From Methanospirillum hungatei (GTDB lineage: Archaea > Halobacteriota > Methanomicrobia > Methanomicrobiales > Methanospirillaceae), in NCBI RefSeq assembly GCF_020216685.1, contig NZ_JAIWNS010000135.1:1-14031 (forward strand): a DNA stretch of 14,031 bases. The letters run 5' to 3'. The notes beneath the pieces are model-generated. The model was not told the origin of the DNA and made no database searches. It worked only from the letters and a program-made list of their open reading frames with translations. A program made the translations under genes and the position numbers. Positions 1-7,651 of this stretch are shown here, piece after piece. Position 1 is the stretch's first letter, and every line of letters begins with the position of its first letter.

Positions 1-12
1 GTCGACGTATAA

Positions 13-23
13 GTATATAAAAC
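13..23 (-). promoter_or_regulatory. Possible TATA box for a gene beyond the left edge
   Basis: Read on the minus strand, this stretch is GTTTTATATAC, close to the archaeal TATA consensus. It lies downstream of the mtr operon's probable terminator. A start site about 25 nt further along the minus strand would fall outside the window, so no gene can be tied to it. It could also be chance in AT-rich spacer DNA. Confidence 0.35.
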
Positions 24-83
24 GACACCATTCGGCAATAAGAATGATTGAAATTCATATTATTGAGGTACGTAGCAGATTAC

Positions 84-101
84 AAAAAAGCAGATAAAAA
101 A
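84..101 (-). terminator. Oligo-T terminator of the mtr operon
   Basis: On the minus strand, two runs of six T (positions 101-96 and 89-84) follow about 30 nt after the mtrH stop codon, just after a short GC-rich stretch (AGGGCGG). Archaeal RNA polymerase commonly terminates at such U-tracts without needing a strong hairpin. The position after the last mtr gene supports the call. Confidence 0.55.
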
Positions 102-131
102 CCGCCCTAAATTAATAAAAATAAAGCTGGT

Positions 132-1154
132 TTACACCAGCATGTTGATTGGATGCTTGTCTACCTTTACATCGCCACCGAGTTCACGGAGGGTTTCTGC
201 AAGAACAATGTCACTGAATGCCATTGCGGTTGCGGTTGCCTCACAGTTCTCGATTGGACCGAACATGATAAGGTCAGCACCAAGGGTTGCTGCCATAATG
301 TTACAGCCGATGTCAGCAGAGGACCAGGCAGCCTGACGGATACCTTCAACACCGCCAAAGTGGTGGTGTCCCATCTGTTCAAGAAGGGTTCCTGCGTCTT
401 TGTATCGCTCAAGTATGCCGCTCTTTCTCCAGCGTTTGAGCCAGGTCCAGGAAACGGTCATGTTGTGGTATGCACCACCGGTTGGGAGACCGTGGATAGC
501 CTTACAGGCAAGAATCTCACGGAATGAACCACCGGAACCAAGGCCGAGCGGAGTTGCTGCAGTATCGAGGATTGGACGCTTGATTCCACATTCCTCTGCA
601 ATTGCCATCATGGATTTTTCCTGACCGGCAACGCCACCTTCTGCGAGCACTTTCTCACGGCCACGGACACTTGGGTCACCTGGGTTGAATGCGAGCACAA
701 TTGCTGCATCCACATCACTTTTCTTGATTGCCTCGATGTTCTCCGGTCCGATGGAACCGTTGATGGAGTTGTAGACTGCACGATCTGCACAGCCTGCTTC
801 GGTCACATATTTACAGGCATGTGCCAGTGCAGCCGGTGCAGAGGAGTCCATCAGGAATGGGAACTGGTCATCGATGGAACAGAACCAGTCGATGTAGCTC
901 TCGAAGGCTTCTCCGAATTCAGCGATGATCTGACAGAAGTACCAGTGACCGGTTGCGTCGTAGAGTTCAAGACAACGGTTCCAGAGTGCCTCTGCTTTTG
1001 CTTTGTCAATCTTTCCAGTGTGCTCATCGAGCACGGTCTCGTGTTTGTTGTAGAATATCGATGCACCGAGGACACGTGGATATTCTCCCGGCTGTCCTCC
1101 GATCTTGTATCCATTGAAATCAAGGACCGTCTGTTCCTTTTCAAACATGAACAT
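132..1154 (-). CDS. mtrH: Tetrahydromethanopterin S-methyltransferase subunit H
   Basis: MtrH is the peripheral cytoplasmic subunit that takes the methyl group from N5-methyl-H4MPT and passes it to the cob(I)amide carried by MtrA. The 340-residue product has the family's N-terminal block (FEKEQTVLDFNGYKIGGQPG) and the conserved segments DSSAPAAL, YNSINGSIGPENI, AFNPGDPSVRGR, LDTAATPLGLGSG and MFGPIENC, spread over its full TIM-barrel-like length. It is probably complete and slightly longer than many homologues. The start is the first of two nearby ATG codons: the strong SD (AGGTGAT, about 1160-1166) is 5 nt from it but about 11 nt from the second. It is the last gene of the mtr operon, 13 nt after the MtrA-MtrG fusion gene, whose stop codon overlaps the SD region. 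Confidence 0.97.
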   Translation of the reverse strand: MFMFEKEQTVLDFNGYKIGGQPGEYPRVLGASIFYNKHETVLDEHTGKIDKAKAEALWNRCLELYDATGHWYFCQIIAEFGEAFESYIDWFCSIDDQFPFLMDSSAPAALAHACKYVTEAGCADRAVYNSINGSIGPENIEAIKKSDVDAAIVLAFNPGDPSVRGREKVLAEGGVAGQEKSMMAIAEECGIKRPILDTAATPLGLGSGGSFREILACKAIHGLPTGGAYHNMTVSWTWLKRWRKSGILERYKDAGTLLEQMGHHHFGGVEGIRQAAWSSADIGCNIMAATLGADLIMFGPIENCEATATAMAFSDIVLAETLRELGGDVKVDKHPINMLV

Positions 1155-1167
1155 GGCTTATCACCTC

Positions 1168-1914
1168 TTATTTTGCGAGTATCTCGAGCAGTTTCGGAAG
1201 TAATTCCGTTATTATGATGTATGACATAAGTCCGGCTACGACACCGTAGAGTATACCAATATCGCGTCCGACTTTCCGGCCGACACGCTGGGCAATCTCA
1301 CCCTCGACAAATTCGAGTTTGGTTTCGATTGCGTCCAGCTTAGCCTCGATCTCAAGGAACTGCGGGTTTGCAGTTGCAGATGCGGCTGCTCCACCGCCTC
1401 CACCCTCTTCCTTGATCTCGACAACCATTGGTCCACCAGGGAAGACTCCGGGATCCCGTGCTTTCAGCTCATTGATCTTTGCTGAAATTGCTCCGAGATC
1501 CTCAGACTCCATGATGTCAACGATCTCGACCTGTTCCTGGAACCTCTTGATGTGATCTCCGTTGAGGTTCTCGATGAACGGAATTGCTCCTTTTGATCCG
1601 ACGATTTTACCGCCGTCTACACCATTCTGGTGAAGGGCGATTAAGCTCTGTCCGGAAAGGTGACCCTTGACTTCTGTTCCACAGGTTATTACAAACCGGA
1701 TATTCGGGTTGGAGATGACATTTGCAATGACCTTCTCCAGACCGAGGTTTTCAGTCTTACAGGATCCAGCAATAGCTGCTCCTGCACTACAGATTGCACC
1801 TTCGTCAAGGTGGGAACCCATAGTAACAACTGCGACCGGGCTCTTTGAGTCACCGGTGTGGAAGTCACCCTGGACAATTGGCCATCCGGAGGCGGCCTCT
1901 CCCTTGTCTGCCAT
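1168..1914 (-). CDS. MtrA corrinoid domain fused to MtrG (second MtrA copy in the mtrG position)
   Basis: This 248-residue protein combines two Mtr subunits. Residues 1-170 are an MtrA soluble domain that matches the neighbouring mtrA product exactly over residues 25-117. It includes His85 in the motif [12 protein letters not shown], the equivalent of the His that ligates cobalt in the characterised MtrA. Residues 171-182 are a Gly/Ala-rich linker. Residues 183-248 are not the MtrA C-terminus: they read as MtrG, with a heptad-like coiled coil ([20 protein letters not shown]), the signature [16 protein letters not shown], and one membrane helix (about 218-242). The gene sits where mtrG normally lies, between mtrF and mtrH, and no separate mtrG is seen. 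Its ATG overlaps the mtrF stop by one base (TGATG), implying translational coupling. I infer that it occupies the MtrG site and presents an extra corrinoid domain. Whether that domain binds cobamide is untested. Confidence 0.9.
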   Translation of the reverse strand: MADKGEAASGWPIVQGDFHTGDSKSPVAVVTMGSHLDEGAICSAGAAIAGSCKTENLGLEKVIANVISNPNIRFVITCGTEVKGHLSGQSLIALHQNGVDGGKIVGSKGAIPFIENLNGDHIKRFQEQVEIVDIMESEDLGAISAKINELKARDPGVFPGGPMVVEIKEEGGGGGAAASATANPQFLEIEAKLDAIETKLEFVEGEIAQRVGRKVGRDIGILYGVVAGLMSYIIITELLPKLLEILAK

Positions 1915-2117
1915 CAGACTCCTCCCATCAGAATTACGGGTACAACCAGGATAAGGGCAAATGCAAGACCGATTGCAAATCCAATAATTCCTGAACCCAT
2001 GATACCGGATTCAAGCTTGTTGGTACGTGCAAGGATCTGTCCCTTATATTTCATGTCGGCCATCATGGCATCAATTGCAGCCATGCGTATTGGCCCTGAC
2101 TTCTTCTCATCTGACAC
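1914..2117 (-). CDS. mtrF: Tetrahydromethanopterin S-methyltransferase subunit F
   Basis: MtrF is a small single-span membrane subunit of the Mtr stalk. The 67-residue product has the family pattern: a polar helix ([20 protein letters not shown]), the segment [10 protein letters not shown], then one hydrophobic helix (about residues 39-64). It starts with GTG directly after the mtrA stop codon, with no intervening base. GGGGTGAG just upstream (about 2122-2129) acts as SD. Size, position after mtrA and sequence agree with MtrF. It lacks the corrinoid domain and His ligand seen in MtrA. Confidence 0.9.
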   Translation of the reverse strand: MSDEKKSGPIRMAAIDAMMADMKYKGQILARTNKLESGIMGSGIIGFAIGLAFALILVVPVILMGGV

Positions 2118-2852
2118 TTAACTCACCCCGTGTCCTACAAGCAGGAGTCCTATAATCACAAACGAGACGATAAGACCGATCATAAGTCCCTCGACTTTAC
2201 CACCGTATACACCGGCAGCGTACTTGTCGTAGAAACCAATGTCGGTAATCGTCCGCTGGATTGTTTTCATCCGTGCATGAATCAGAGCGACTTCGGCAGA
2301 CATTGGTCTGACTTCGCCACCCTCTTCTGCTGCTCCGCCACCTTCTTCCTTGATCTCAACGATCATGGCTTCAGCGTCGAATGCACCTGGATCGCGGGCA
2401 GTCAGTTCCTTGATCTTTGCTGAAATCGCCCCGATATCCTCGGATTCCATGATGTCGACGATCTCGACCTGATCCTGGAACCGCTTGATGTTGTCAGCGG
2501 AGAGGTTTTCAATAAACGGAATAGCTCCCTTTGATCCAACGATTTTTCCGCCGTCTACACCGTTCTGGTGAAGTGCGATAAGACTCTGACCGGAGAGGTG
2601 TCCTTTAACCTCAGTACCACAGGTTATGACAAACCTGATGTTCGGGTTGGAGATGACATTTGCAATGACTTTCTCCAGACCGAGGTTTTCGGTTTTACAG
2701 GATCCGGCGATGGCTGCTCCTGCACTGCAGATTGCACCTTCATCGAGGTGGGATCCCATGGTAACAACTGCCACCGGGCTGTTTGGGTCACCCGTATGGA
2801 AGTCACCCTGAACAATTGGCCATCCACTGGCTGGTGATTTCTTGTTTGCCAT
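2118..2852 (-). CDS. mtrA: Tetrahydromethanopterin S-methyltransferase subunit A (corrinoid protein)
   Basis: MtrA carries the cobamide that accepts the methyl group from MtrH and donates it to coenzyme M, the step coupled to Na+ export. This 244-residue copy has the normal architecture: a cytoplasmic corrinoid domain (residues 1-170) with the ligand His85 in [12 protein letters not shown], a Gly/Glu-rich linker (171-181), a conserved amphipathic segment ([20 protein letters not shown]), and one C-terminal membrane helix (about 220-241). It is the canonical copy because it keeps the MtrA-type tail and lies between mtrB and mtrF. The ATG at 2852 is preceded by a GAGGGGAT-type SD. Its corrinoid domain is duplicated in the MtrA-MtrG fusion downstream. 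Confidence 0.97.
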   Translation of the reverse strand: MANKKSPASGWPIVQGDFHTGDPNSPVAVVTMGSHLDEGAICSAGAAIAGSCKTENLGLEKVIANVISNPNIRFVITCGTEVKGHLSGQSLIALHQNGVDGGKIVGSKGAIPFIENLSADNIKRFQDQVEIVDIMESEDIGAISAKIKELTARDPGAFDAEAMIVEIKEEGGGAAEEGGEVRPMSAEVALIHARMKTIQRTITDIGFYDKYAAGVYGGKVEGLMIGLIVSFVIIGLLLVGHGVS

Positions 2853-2862
2853 TTTTATCCCC

Positions 2863-3147
2863 TCACATCAAAGCCAGAACGATGATTCCGGCGACCAGGA
2901 GTCCTACAGCAAGTCCATAGAACATGGCCGTGATTCCACCAGCGAATATCAGTGACTTCTCACGGTTCGGGAAGCTCTCAAGGAAACTACCCTCTCCGGA
3001 GAGCATACCAACGATATCGTCAGTGATCTTCTCCAGCTTGTTTACCTGTTCTACGATTGGTGCCAGAGACTCACCCTGCTGGGTGACGAATCCTGCAAAT
3101 ACATCACATCCAAGACCGAAGTCAGGAAGAACCGGAATCCACGTCAT
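2863..3147 (-). CDS. mtrB: Tetrahydromethanopterin S-methyltransferase subunit B
   Basis: MtrB is a small single-span subunit of the Mtr membrane complex. The 94-residue product has the expected cytoplasmic part ([12 protein letters not shown], then a helix [20 protein letters not shown]), the SFPNREKSL turn, and a C-terminal membrane helix (about residues 68-93). Its ATG overlaps the mtrC stop by one base (TAATG), with a strong SD, GGAGGTCA, at about 3154-3161. Gene order and length match the family. Confidence 0.95.
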   Translation of the reverse strand: MTWIPVLPDFGLGCDVFAGFVTQQGESLAPIVEQVNKLEKITDDIVGMLSGEGSFLESFPNREKSLIFAGGITAMFYGLAVGLLVAGIIVLALM

Positions 3148-4046
3148 TATTCGTGACCTCCGACTTCAATAATTGGCTTTGCATCGAGCCAGGCATATGC
3201 ATCACGCTTGGAGAGTGCGATGTACTGCTTGTAGCTGTAGAACCATCCTATCAATGATATGATCAATCCAACAGTTGCAGCCATCATGTCAAGGAATGCA
3301 TAGGACATAACGGCTACAACGAACATGGAAAGGAATCCGACTTCGATGGCGAGCATGAGGGTTCTGTCCTGTGACTCGTTCGGGCCAAGACAGGCATTGA
3401 ACGGGTGCTGCAGAGCCATTGCACCAAGGAAGAAGATCACTGCAAGAGCTGAACCACCGATGAGTGAACCTGCAAATTCTGGTAATACGGTTACCATGAA
3501 TGTCTGGGCTCCTCCGGCTGCAGCTTCTCCTGCTGGTTCCATGGAGAGGGTCATACCACCGATGACAAGGCCATTGAACATAAAGGTCCCGGTGCACATT
3601 GCGGCAAATCCGAGCATGGTCAGTGCTCCGACGATTGATAATTTCATGAGTGAAAAGATCATGACCGGAATGTTCATGTTAATGACGTTGTTTGCGATGT
3701 ACCCGATCACTGCTCCGATAATGGCTGCAAGGATCAGCGTTACAATTGGTGATGCCATTCCAAACTTTGTCCCTGCAATCATGGCTATTGCACCGGCTCC
3801 GAATGCTACCATTCCGGCAGACGGAACACCAGTACCAAGACCATAACTGCACAGGTGCTTAATTGTGTCAGAACCCCACCAGATTGCTGCAATGGCACCG
3901 ATTCCACCAAAGAAGGAGAAAACGGCCATGCCAGTTACAACATTGAGATATGTGAGGTATGTGCCGACTAAGGCGACGACAATTCCGTAGATCATCAGGG
4001 TGTTTTCAGATATCGCCCCTGCTGAAGCTTCCATTTTTGCTGTCAT
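3147..4046 (-). CDS. mtrC: Tetrahydromethanopterin S-methyltransferase subunit C
   Basis: MtrC is one of the three large multispanning subunits (C, D, E) that make up the membrane globule of Mtr, where Na+ translocation is thought to occur. The 299-residue product is strongly hydrophobic with many predicted membrane helices. It contains segments expected of MtrC, such as WWGSDTIKHLCSYGLGTGVPS, ALQHPFNACLGPNESQDRTL and SYKQYIALSKRDAYAW near the C-terminus. It has no signal peptide, as usual. The ATG follows a GAGGGAT SD that overlaps the mtrD stop, 10 nt upstream. Confidence 0.95.
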   Translation of the reverse strand: MTAKMEASAGAISENTLMIYGIVVALVGTYLTYLNVVTGMAVFSFFGGIGAIAAIWWGSDTIKHLCSYGLGTGVPSAGMVAFGAGAIAMIAGTKFGMASPIVTLILAAIIGAVIGYIANNVINMNIPVMIFSLMKLSIVGALTMLGFAAMCTGTFMFNGLVIGGMTLSMEPAGEAAAGGAQTFMVTVLPEFAGSLIGGSALAVIFFLGAMALQHPFNACLGPNESQDRTLMLAIEVGFLSMFVVAVMSYAFLDMMAATVGLIISLIGWFYSYKQYIALSKRDAYAWLDAKPIIEVGGHE

Positions 4047-4056
4047 GTTGTATCCC

Positions 4057-4899
4057 TCACATCCCGGTGTTTAATACAATCAGCATCGAGATCAGGCCAC
4101 AGAAGGCTGATGCGACTGCACAACCGATAACTGCCCGTGGAACACGCTTGAATTTCGGGTCATGCGGTCCCTCGATAGTTCCGGTGATGTTATATGCTGC
4201 CAGTACTGCGTTTACCAAGAAGAACCCGATAGCAAAGATTCCGGCGAGTGATACTGCCAGAGGTTCGATTGCTTCCGGATTGGCCTGCATAATTGCTGGC
4301 AGTCCTGCATGGTAGACATCGAGAAGTTCGATGTAAATCAGGGTTCCGCCAAGACCGGCAATAAATCCACCAACAACTCCTCCGAAGAATGAGATGAATG
4401 GCAGACCATGTCCTTCAGTTCCCTGTGATTTATATTCAGGGAAGGTGTCTCCGGTGATTGGATCCTTGGCAATCTTACCTGATGCTGCAGGGATACCCAT
4501 TGCGAAGACATAGGTGGCGTTGACCATCAGACAGGTGATGGCCATCATAAGACCTCCACCGACGGCTCCACCAGCGACCGCTACTGCAAAGTCCCCGGTT
4601 GCCTCATAAGCCCAGGCCCCACCGAAGAGACCTGCAAGACCGGCACCGGCGGCAAGCATAGCGACACCGGTAGCGATACCGGGTGCCTGTCCCATTGCTG
4701 CCGGAGCACCACCGACTGGCACAAAGTGAACGCCAAATCCAATGAGTGCTCCACCGATAATTATTCCGATGAGAGGAACGATAGAGAAACCAAGTGCGTA
4801 TGTTGCAGCGATCGAGACGAGGAGAATGACAATACCTACGACAGATCCGGTTGGGTTTATACCTTCACCACCGGCTGCCTTACCTCCAAGTGCACTCAT
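4057..4899 (-). CDS. mtrD: Tetrahydromethanopterin S-methyltransferase subunit D
   Basis: MtrD is a polytopic membrane subunit of the Na+-pumping Mtr complex. The 280-residue product has several Gly/Ala-rich membrane helices and conserved loops such as FGVHFVPVGGAPAAMGQAPG, NATYVFAMGIPAASGKIAKD and ITGTIEGPHDPKFKRVPRA. The conserved N-terminal metabolite-like loop and the C-terminal PHDPKFKR segment are typical of the family. Its start codon overlaps the mtrE stop (ATGA) and is preceded by a very strong SD, GAGGAGG (4907-4913), which lies inside the end of mtrE. Confidence 0.95.
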   Translation of the reverse strand: MSALGGKAAGGEGINPTGSVVGIVILLVSIAATYALGFSIVPLIGIIIGGALIGFGVHFVPVGGAPAAMGQAPGIATGVAMLAAGAGLAGLFGGAWAYEATGDFAVAVAGGAVGGGLMMAITCLMVNATYVFAMGIPAASGKIAKDPITGDTFPEYKSQGTEGHGLPFISFFGGVVGGFIAGLGGTLIYIELLDVYHAGLPAIMQANPEAIEPLAVSLAGIFAIGFFLVNAVLAAYNITGTIEGPHDPKFKRVPRAVIGCAVASAFCGLISMLIVLNTGM

Positions 4900-5792
4900 G
4901 ACGAGGCCTCCTCAGTGGTGTATGGCCCGTAGGTCTTGCGGCCCCACACTTCAACCCAGCGGTCGATGAATGTGAAGACAAGAATCAGAACAACTCCCAT
5001 GATGATTGCTCCCCAGCCGCCCATCATCTTCTCAAAGAGGACGGTACGCCAGAGTTCGAGGAACACAATCAGACCGAAACAGATACCAGATGCCGGACCG
5101 GCAAACTTGGTGGTGAACCAACCGTTGTCAAGGGATGAACGCTGTCCTGCTTCTGCATACCGGACGATGTTTCCAGATGCGGAGATTGGAACACCTGCAC
5201 CATACTTCTGGTTCTGGTACTGACGTTCCTTTCCGTAGAATGGATTTCCGGTTGCAGACCCTGCGGCACCAAGTGCAATACCCCATACCAGTCCGAGCAG
5301 GGGGAGTGCAAACGGATGATGGAGTGCTGATGCCATCAGGTAACACATCGCGACCGTACAAAAGATCGCGACGAACGCATGTGCCATAGTGACGGATAAC
5401 AATGACTTGATGATGTCAATGTATACCGGCTGCTGGAACTTTGCTAAACTTGCTATACGGCCAAGATAACCGGAAGTACAGTAGATTCCCTGTACAAATA
5501 CGGCGATAACTGAACCGAGAATAATAGCAAGTGCCGGGTTGTAGTTAATCTGCATCAATGCCCAGGCAACACCTGCTCCGATGGCACACCATGCTCCATA
5601 TGCTGGTGGCTCTCCGGAGATTGCCTTGTTAAAGATGCGGTGAATGTAACCCATCTGCGGAGCCAGCTGAACCTGAGAGTTTGGGTCACCCTGTGATCCG
5701 ATATCAGATTCAGTATCTTCCGCAGCACCGGCAACTGTGGCAAAAGCTCCCGCTAATGCAGTAATACCAATGCCTAATACAATCTCTTCCAT
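4896..5792 (-). CDS. mtrE: Tetrahydromethanopterin S-methyltransferase subunit E
   Basis: MtrE is the first gene of the operon and the third polytopic subunit of the Mtr globule. The 298-residue product has an N-terminal membrane helix followed by the family's conserved loop (ESDIGSQGDPNSQVQLAPQMG) and multiple further helices. The loop PFYGKERQYQNQKYGAGVP and the C-terminal VEVWGRKTYGPYT are also present. The ATG has an SD, AGGAGA (5802-5807), 9 nt away. A TATA box and inverted repeat about 140-200 nt upstream probably drive the entire mtr operon. Confidence 0.96.
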   Translation of the reverse strand: MEEIVLGIGITALAGAFATVAGAAEDTESDIGSQGDPNSQVQLAPQMGYIHRIFNKAISGEPPAYGAWCAIGAGVAWALMQINYNPALAIILGSVIAVFVQGIYCTSGYLGRIASLAKFQQPVYIDIIKSLLSVTMAHAFVAIFCTVAMCYLMASALHHPFALPLLGLVWGIALGAAGSATGNPFYGKERQYQNQKYGAGVPISASGNIVRYAEAGQRSSLDNGWFTTKFAGPASGICFGLIVFLELWRTVLFEKMMGGWGAIIMGVVLILVFTFIDRWVEVWGRKTYGPYTTEEASS

Positions 5793-5907
5793 GTAAACCT
5801 ATCTCCTGCGTAGCTCAAGATCAGACACAAGAGTGCTCGCGTTGCAATACCACACACATGGCATATCAGACCCGTTGTGGTAATTGATTTGTTCGGTCAG
5901 TATTGAA
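5793..5907 (-). promoter_or_regulatory. Probable mtr operon 5' leader
   Basis: If transcription starts about 25 nt downstream of the TATA box at 5931-5938, the mtr mRNA has a leader of roughly 115 nt, long for an archaeon. It holds the mtrE SD (5802-5807) and one possible stem (TACCACA at 5882-5876 with TGTGGTA at 5854-5848, minus-strand reading, loop about 21 nt). No ORF of note is visible. Any regulatory role is inference. Confidence 0.4.
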
Positions 5908-5930
5908 TTAAAGGTTTCGAAATAACGTCG

Positions 5931-5938
5931 ATTTATAT
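5931..5938 (-). promoter_or_regulatory. TATA box for the mtr operon
   Basis: On the minus strand this reads ATATAAAT within ACCATATAAATCG. It is the best TATA-like element between the radical SAM gene and mtrE, and it faces mtrE. A second, weaker candidate is the symmetric TATATATA at about 6091-6098, which is further away and could serve either strand. Confidence 0.55.
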
Positions 5939-5953
5939 GGTTATACACATCTT

Positions 5954-5992
5954 CCTGAGAAAAAGAGGGCAAATTGAAGGTTTTTTCTCAGG
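5954..5992. promoter_or_regulatory. Perfect 11-bp inverted repeat upstream of the mtr promoter
   Basis: CCTGAGAAAAA (5954-5964) and its exact complement TTTTTCTCAGG (5982-5992) flank a 17-nt spacer. The near arm is 16 bp upstream of the proposed mtr TATA box. The position suits an operator for a dimeric regulator of methanogenesis. Because it also lies downstream of the convergent-side radical SAM gene on the same strand, a role as its terminator cannot be excluded. Confidence 0.5.
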
Positions 5993-6100
5993 AGATTCTT
6001 ATCTAAATCAAAAAATGTTGTTTTCAGATCAACGGATCCTGAGCAGATCAGAGAGAGAAAGTATTTCTTCTTCAGTTCGTGATCATGATCTATATATACG

Positions 6101-6173
6101 ATTCGGATGAAAAAAACGCGTGAATCGATGATTATGCGCGTGAGATTCGTTTATCGTCGATTTCATCCCGAAT
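6101..6173 (-). terminator. Large imperfect hairpin after the radical SAM gene
   Basis: An outer stem pairs 6101-6112 (ATTCGGATGAAA) with 6161-6173 (one bulged base). An inner stem pairs AATCGATGAT (6123-6132) with ATCGTCGATT (6153-6162) with one G-U pair; the two stems compete for two bases. On the minus strand it begins 36 nt after the radical SAM stop codon and contains a run of seven T. It may therefore end that transcript. It could instead be a structured RNA or DNA element. Confidence 0.4.
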
Positions 6174-6208
6174 GGTCCGATGATGTCTTTGTTCCTGATT
6201 TACCGGCA

Positions 6209-7531
6209 TTAAGCAGAATAATATATCCGAATCAGTCTGGTGACGTTCCTGATATCTGCTCCCTGTTTTCTAGCCTCTTCAAGGTAGGCATTATAGGTCA
6301 CATCCTGAGTCATCCGGGGGACTGGCCGGCACATGTCAGCATGCAGCATCAGATCAAATGCCCGTGCCTCTGCTTCTGAGAGATGAAGTCCGGCATATTC
6401 GCCGGTGTGCGGGATGGATACAAGATCATCGTTAGTATTTTGAGAGCAAACCACTTCAGCCAGGGGAGTTGTGGGTATTGGTTCCGCGATTGAGATGAAC
6501 ACATCATCAAGAGCAAGTTCCTCCATCAGATCCTTTGTTGCCTGAAAGTCCTCTTCTTCCTCTCCCGGATATCCGATGATGAAACTCCCGGCAGGTTTTA
6601 CTCCGTATTGTCTGCATTGTTCAATGGCATCCCTGACCTTGTCAATGGGTATGCCCTTTTGCATCAGGCCAAGCATCTTTTCACTCCCCGATTCTATGCC
6701 AAAAAATATCCATCCGATGGTGTGTGCCCTGACTGCTTCCAGTACTTCATCGGTAAGGCAGTCGGCCCTGATATCCGGACATGAAACATTTTTGGATCCC
6801 ATGATTGAGGATATGCCCTCGAGAAGAGAGATGAATGCATCTGAATTTACTTCGCCCTCCTTTGACCGGTAGAGTGATCCGGTACCTCCGATAAGGGCAA
6901 GCCTTCTGACCCCTTTCTTCTGAAATGCCCTGACTTCCTTCAGGATCTCATCAAGTTCCCTGCTTCGTATCCGTCTGCCAAACACCCGCGGTACCTGACA
7001 GAACCCGCACCGGCCAAAACATCCCCGATGGGTTTCAATGTAGGTCTGGGCACCCCTGATATCCTGGGCTCCGATATCATCCGGAATGAGGGGGAGCGGA
7101 AAGGAGAGATCCTGTGTTCGTTTCGGCTCCGTTTTTATGATTTTGTCATCTGCTTGGTATGCACAATTCGGACAATCATCAGGGTCAACCCCGTTGATAA
7201 TGCACCTGACAGCCTCTTCCCCTTCACCACAGACAACAAGGTCAGGATGCAGTTCTCCAAGGACCATCTCAGGCCCAGAAGAGACCGGACCACCGATGAT
7301 GCACTCGCCTCCTTTCTGTTGTATTCGTTTGACTACCTCTTTCACCGCAGGATCCAGCAGATGAAGCGTACTAAAAAGACTGAGAAAAACCTGATCCCCG
7401 TGTAATTGTGAAATATTGCGGGTAATCTGTGGACGAAGACCGGCATCTCGAATTATTCCTCCTATCCGCATCGCTCCATAGGTATAGAGGCCGGGAGCAC
7501 CGACCATCACGTTCGATATCCGGTTTTTCAT
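6209..7531 (-). CDS. Cobalamin-binding radical SAM protein
   Basis: The 440-residue product has a class B radical SAM layout. The N-terminal half (about 1-110) resembles a B12-binding Rossmann fold, with GGPVSSGPEMVLG (80-92) and GEGEEAV (102-108), but without the DxHxxG cobalt-ligand motif, so cobalamin would bind base-off/His-off. The radical SAM core follows, with the 4Fe-4S motif CFGRCGFC (C171, C175, C178) after ETHRG. Later come GGTGSLY and the SAM-contacting stretch GIESGSEKML, then FIIGYPGEEEEDF and an unassigned C-terminal domain. Such enzymes methylate unactivated carbons. In methanogens some modify methyl-CoM reductase (for example C-methylation of Gln), which is a plausible but unproven role here. 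The gene is transcribed towards the mtr operon from its own promoter. Its exact subfamily and substrate cannot be read from the sequence. Confidence 0.85.
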   Translation of the reverse strand: MKNRISNVMVGAPGLYTYGAMRIGGIIRDAGLRPQITRNISQLHGDQVFLSLFSTLHLLDPAVKEVVKRIQQKGGECIIGGPVSSGPEMVLGELHPDLVVCGEGEEAVRCIINGVDPDDCPNCAYQADDKIIKTEPKRTQDLSFPLPLIPDDIGAQDIRGAQTYIETHRGCFGRCGFCQVPRVFGRRIRSRELDEILKEVRAFQKKGVRRLALIGGTGSLYRSKEGEVNSDAFISLLEGISSIMGSKNVSCPDIRADCLTDEVLEAVRAHTIGWIFFGIESGSEKMLGLMQKGIPIDKVRDAIEQCRQYGVKPAGSFIIGYPGEEEEDFQATKDLMEELALDDVFISIAEPIPTTPLAEVVCSQNTNDDLVSIPHTGEYAGLHLSEAEARAFDLMLHADMCRPVPRMTQDVTYNAYLEEARKQGADIRNVTRLIRIYYSA

Positions 7532-7556
7532 ATTCGTAAGATTGTTTGATTTTTCG

Positions 7557-7565
7557 CTTATAAAT
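7557..7565 (-). promoter_or_regulatory. TATA box for the radical SAM gene
   Basis: Reads ATTTATAAG on the minus strand, centred about 30 nt before the ATG at 7531. This spacing would give a leaderless or nearly leaderless mRNA, consistent with the lack of a clear SD before that start codon. Confidence 0.5.
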
Positions 7566-7651
7566 CAGTTCGATGTCGTTCCTGGTTTTTGTATCTGCAG
7601 GGATATAATATTACTCATACGCTGAGAAATATATTAGAATAACCCTGACAC

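Noticed and set aside
153..527. Plus-strand ORF of 124 codons opposite mtrH
   Set aside because: It lies fully inside mtrH, is rich in Cys and low-complexity shadow sequence, and lacks an SD.
1168..2852. Assembly duplication of mtrA
   Set aside because: The copies differ at many synonymous sites and have different, family-appropriate C-terminal domains, which a duplicated read or misjoin would not produce.
3325..3846. Plus-strand ORF of 173 codons opposite mtrC
   Set aside because: It is the shadow of a well-supported membrane subunit gene. The open frame follows from the biased codons of mtrC, and its product resembles no family I know.
6107..6379. Plus-strand ORF of 90 codons starting in the radical SAM/mtr spacer
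   Set aside because: About two thirds overlaps the radical SAM gene on the other strand, its TATA-like element is only about 10 nt from the ATG, and there is no SD.
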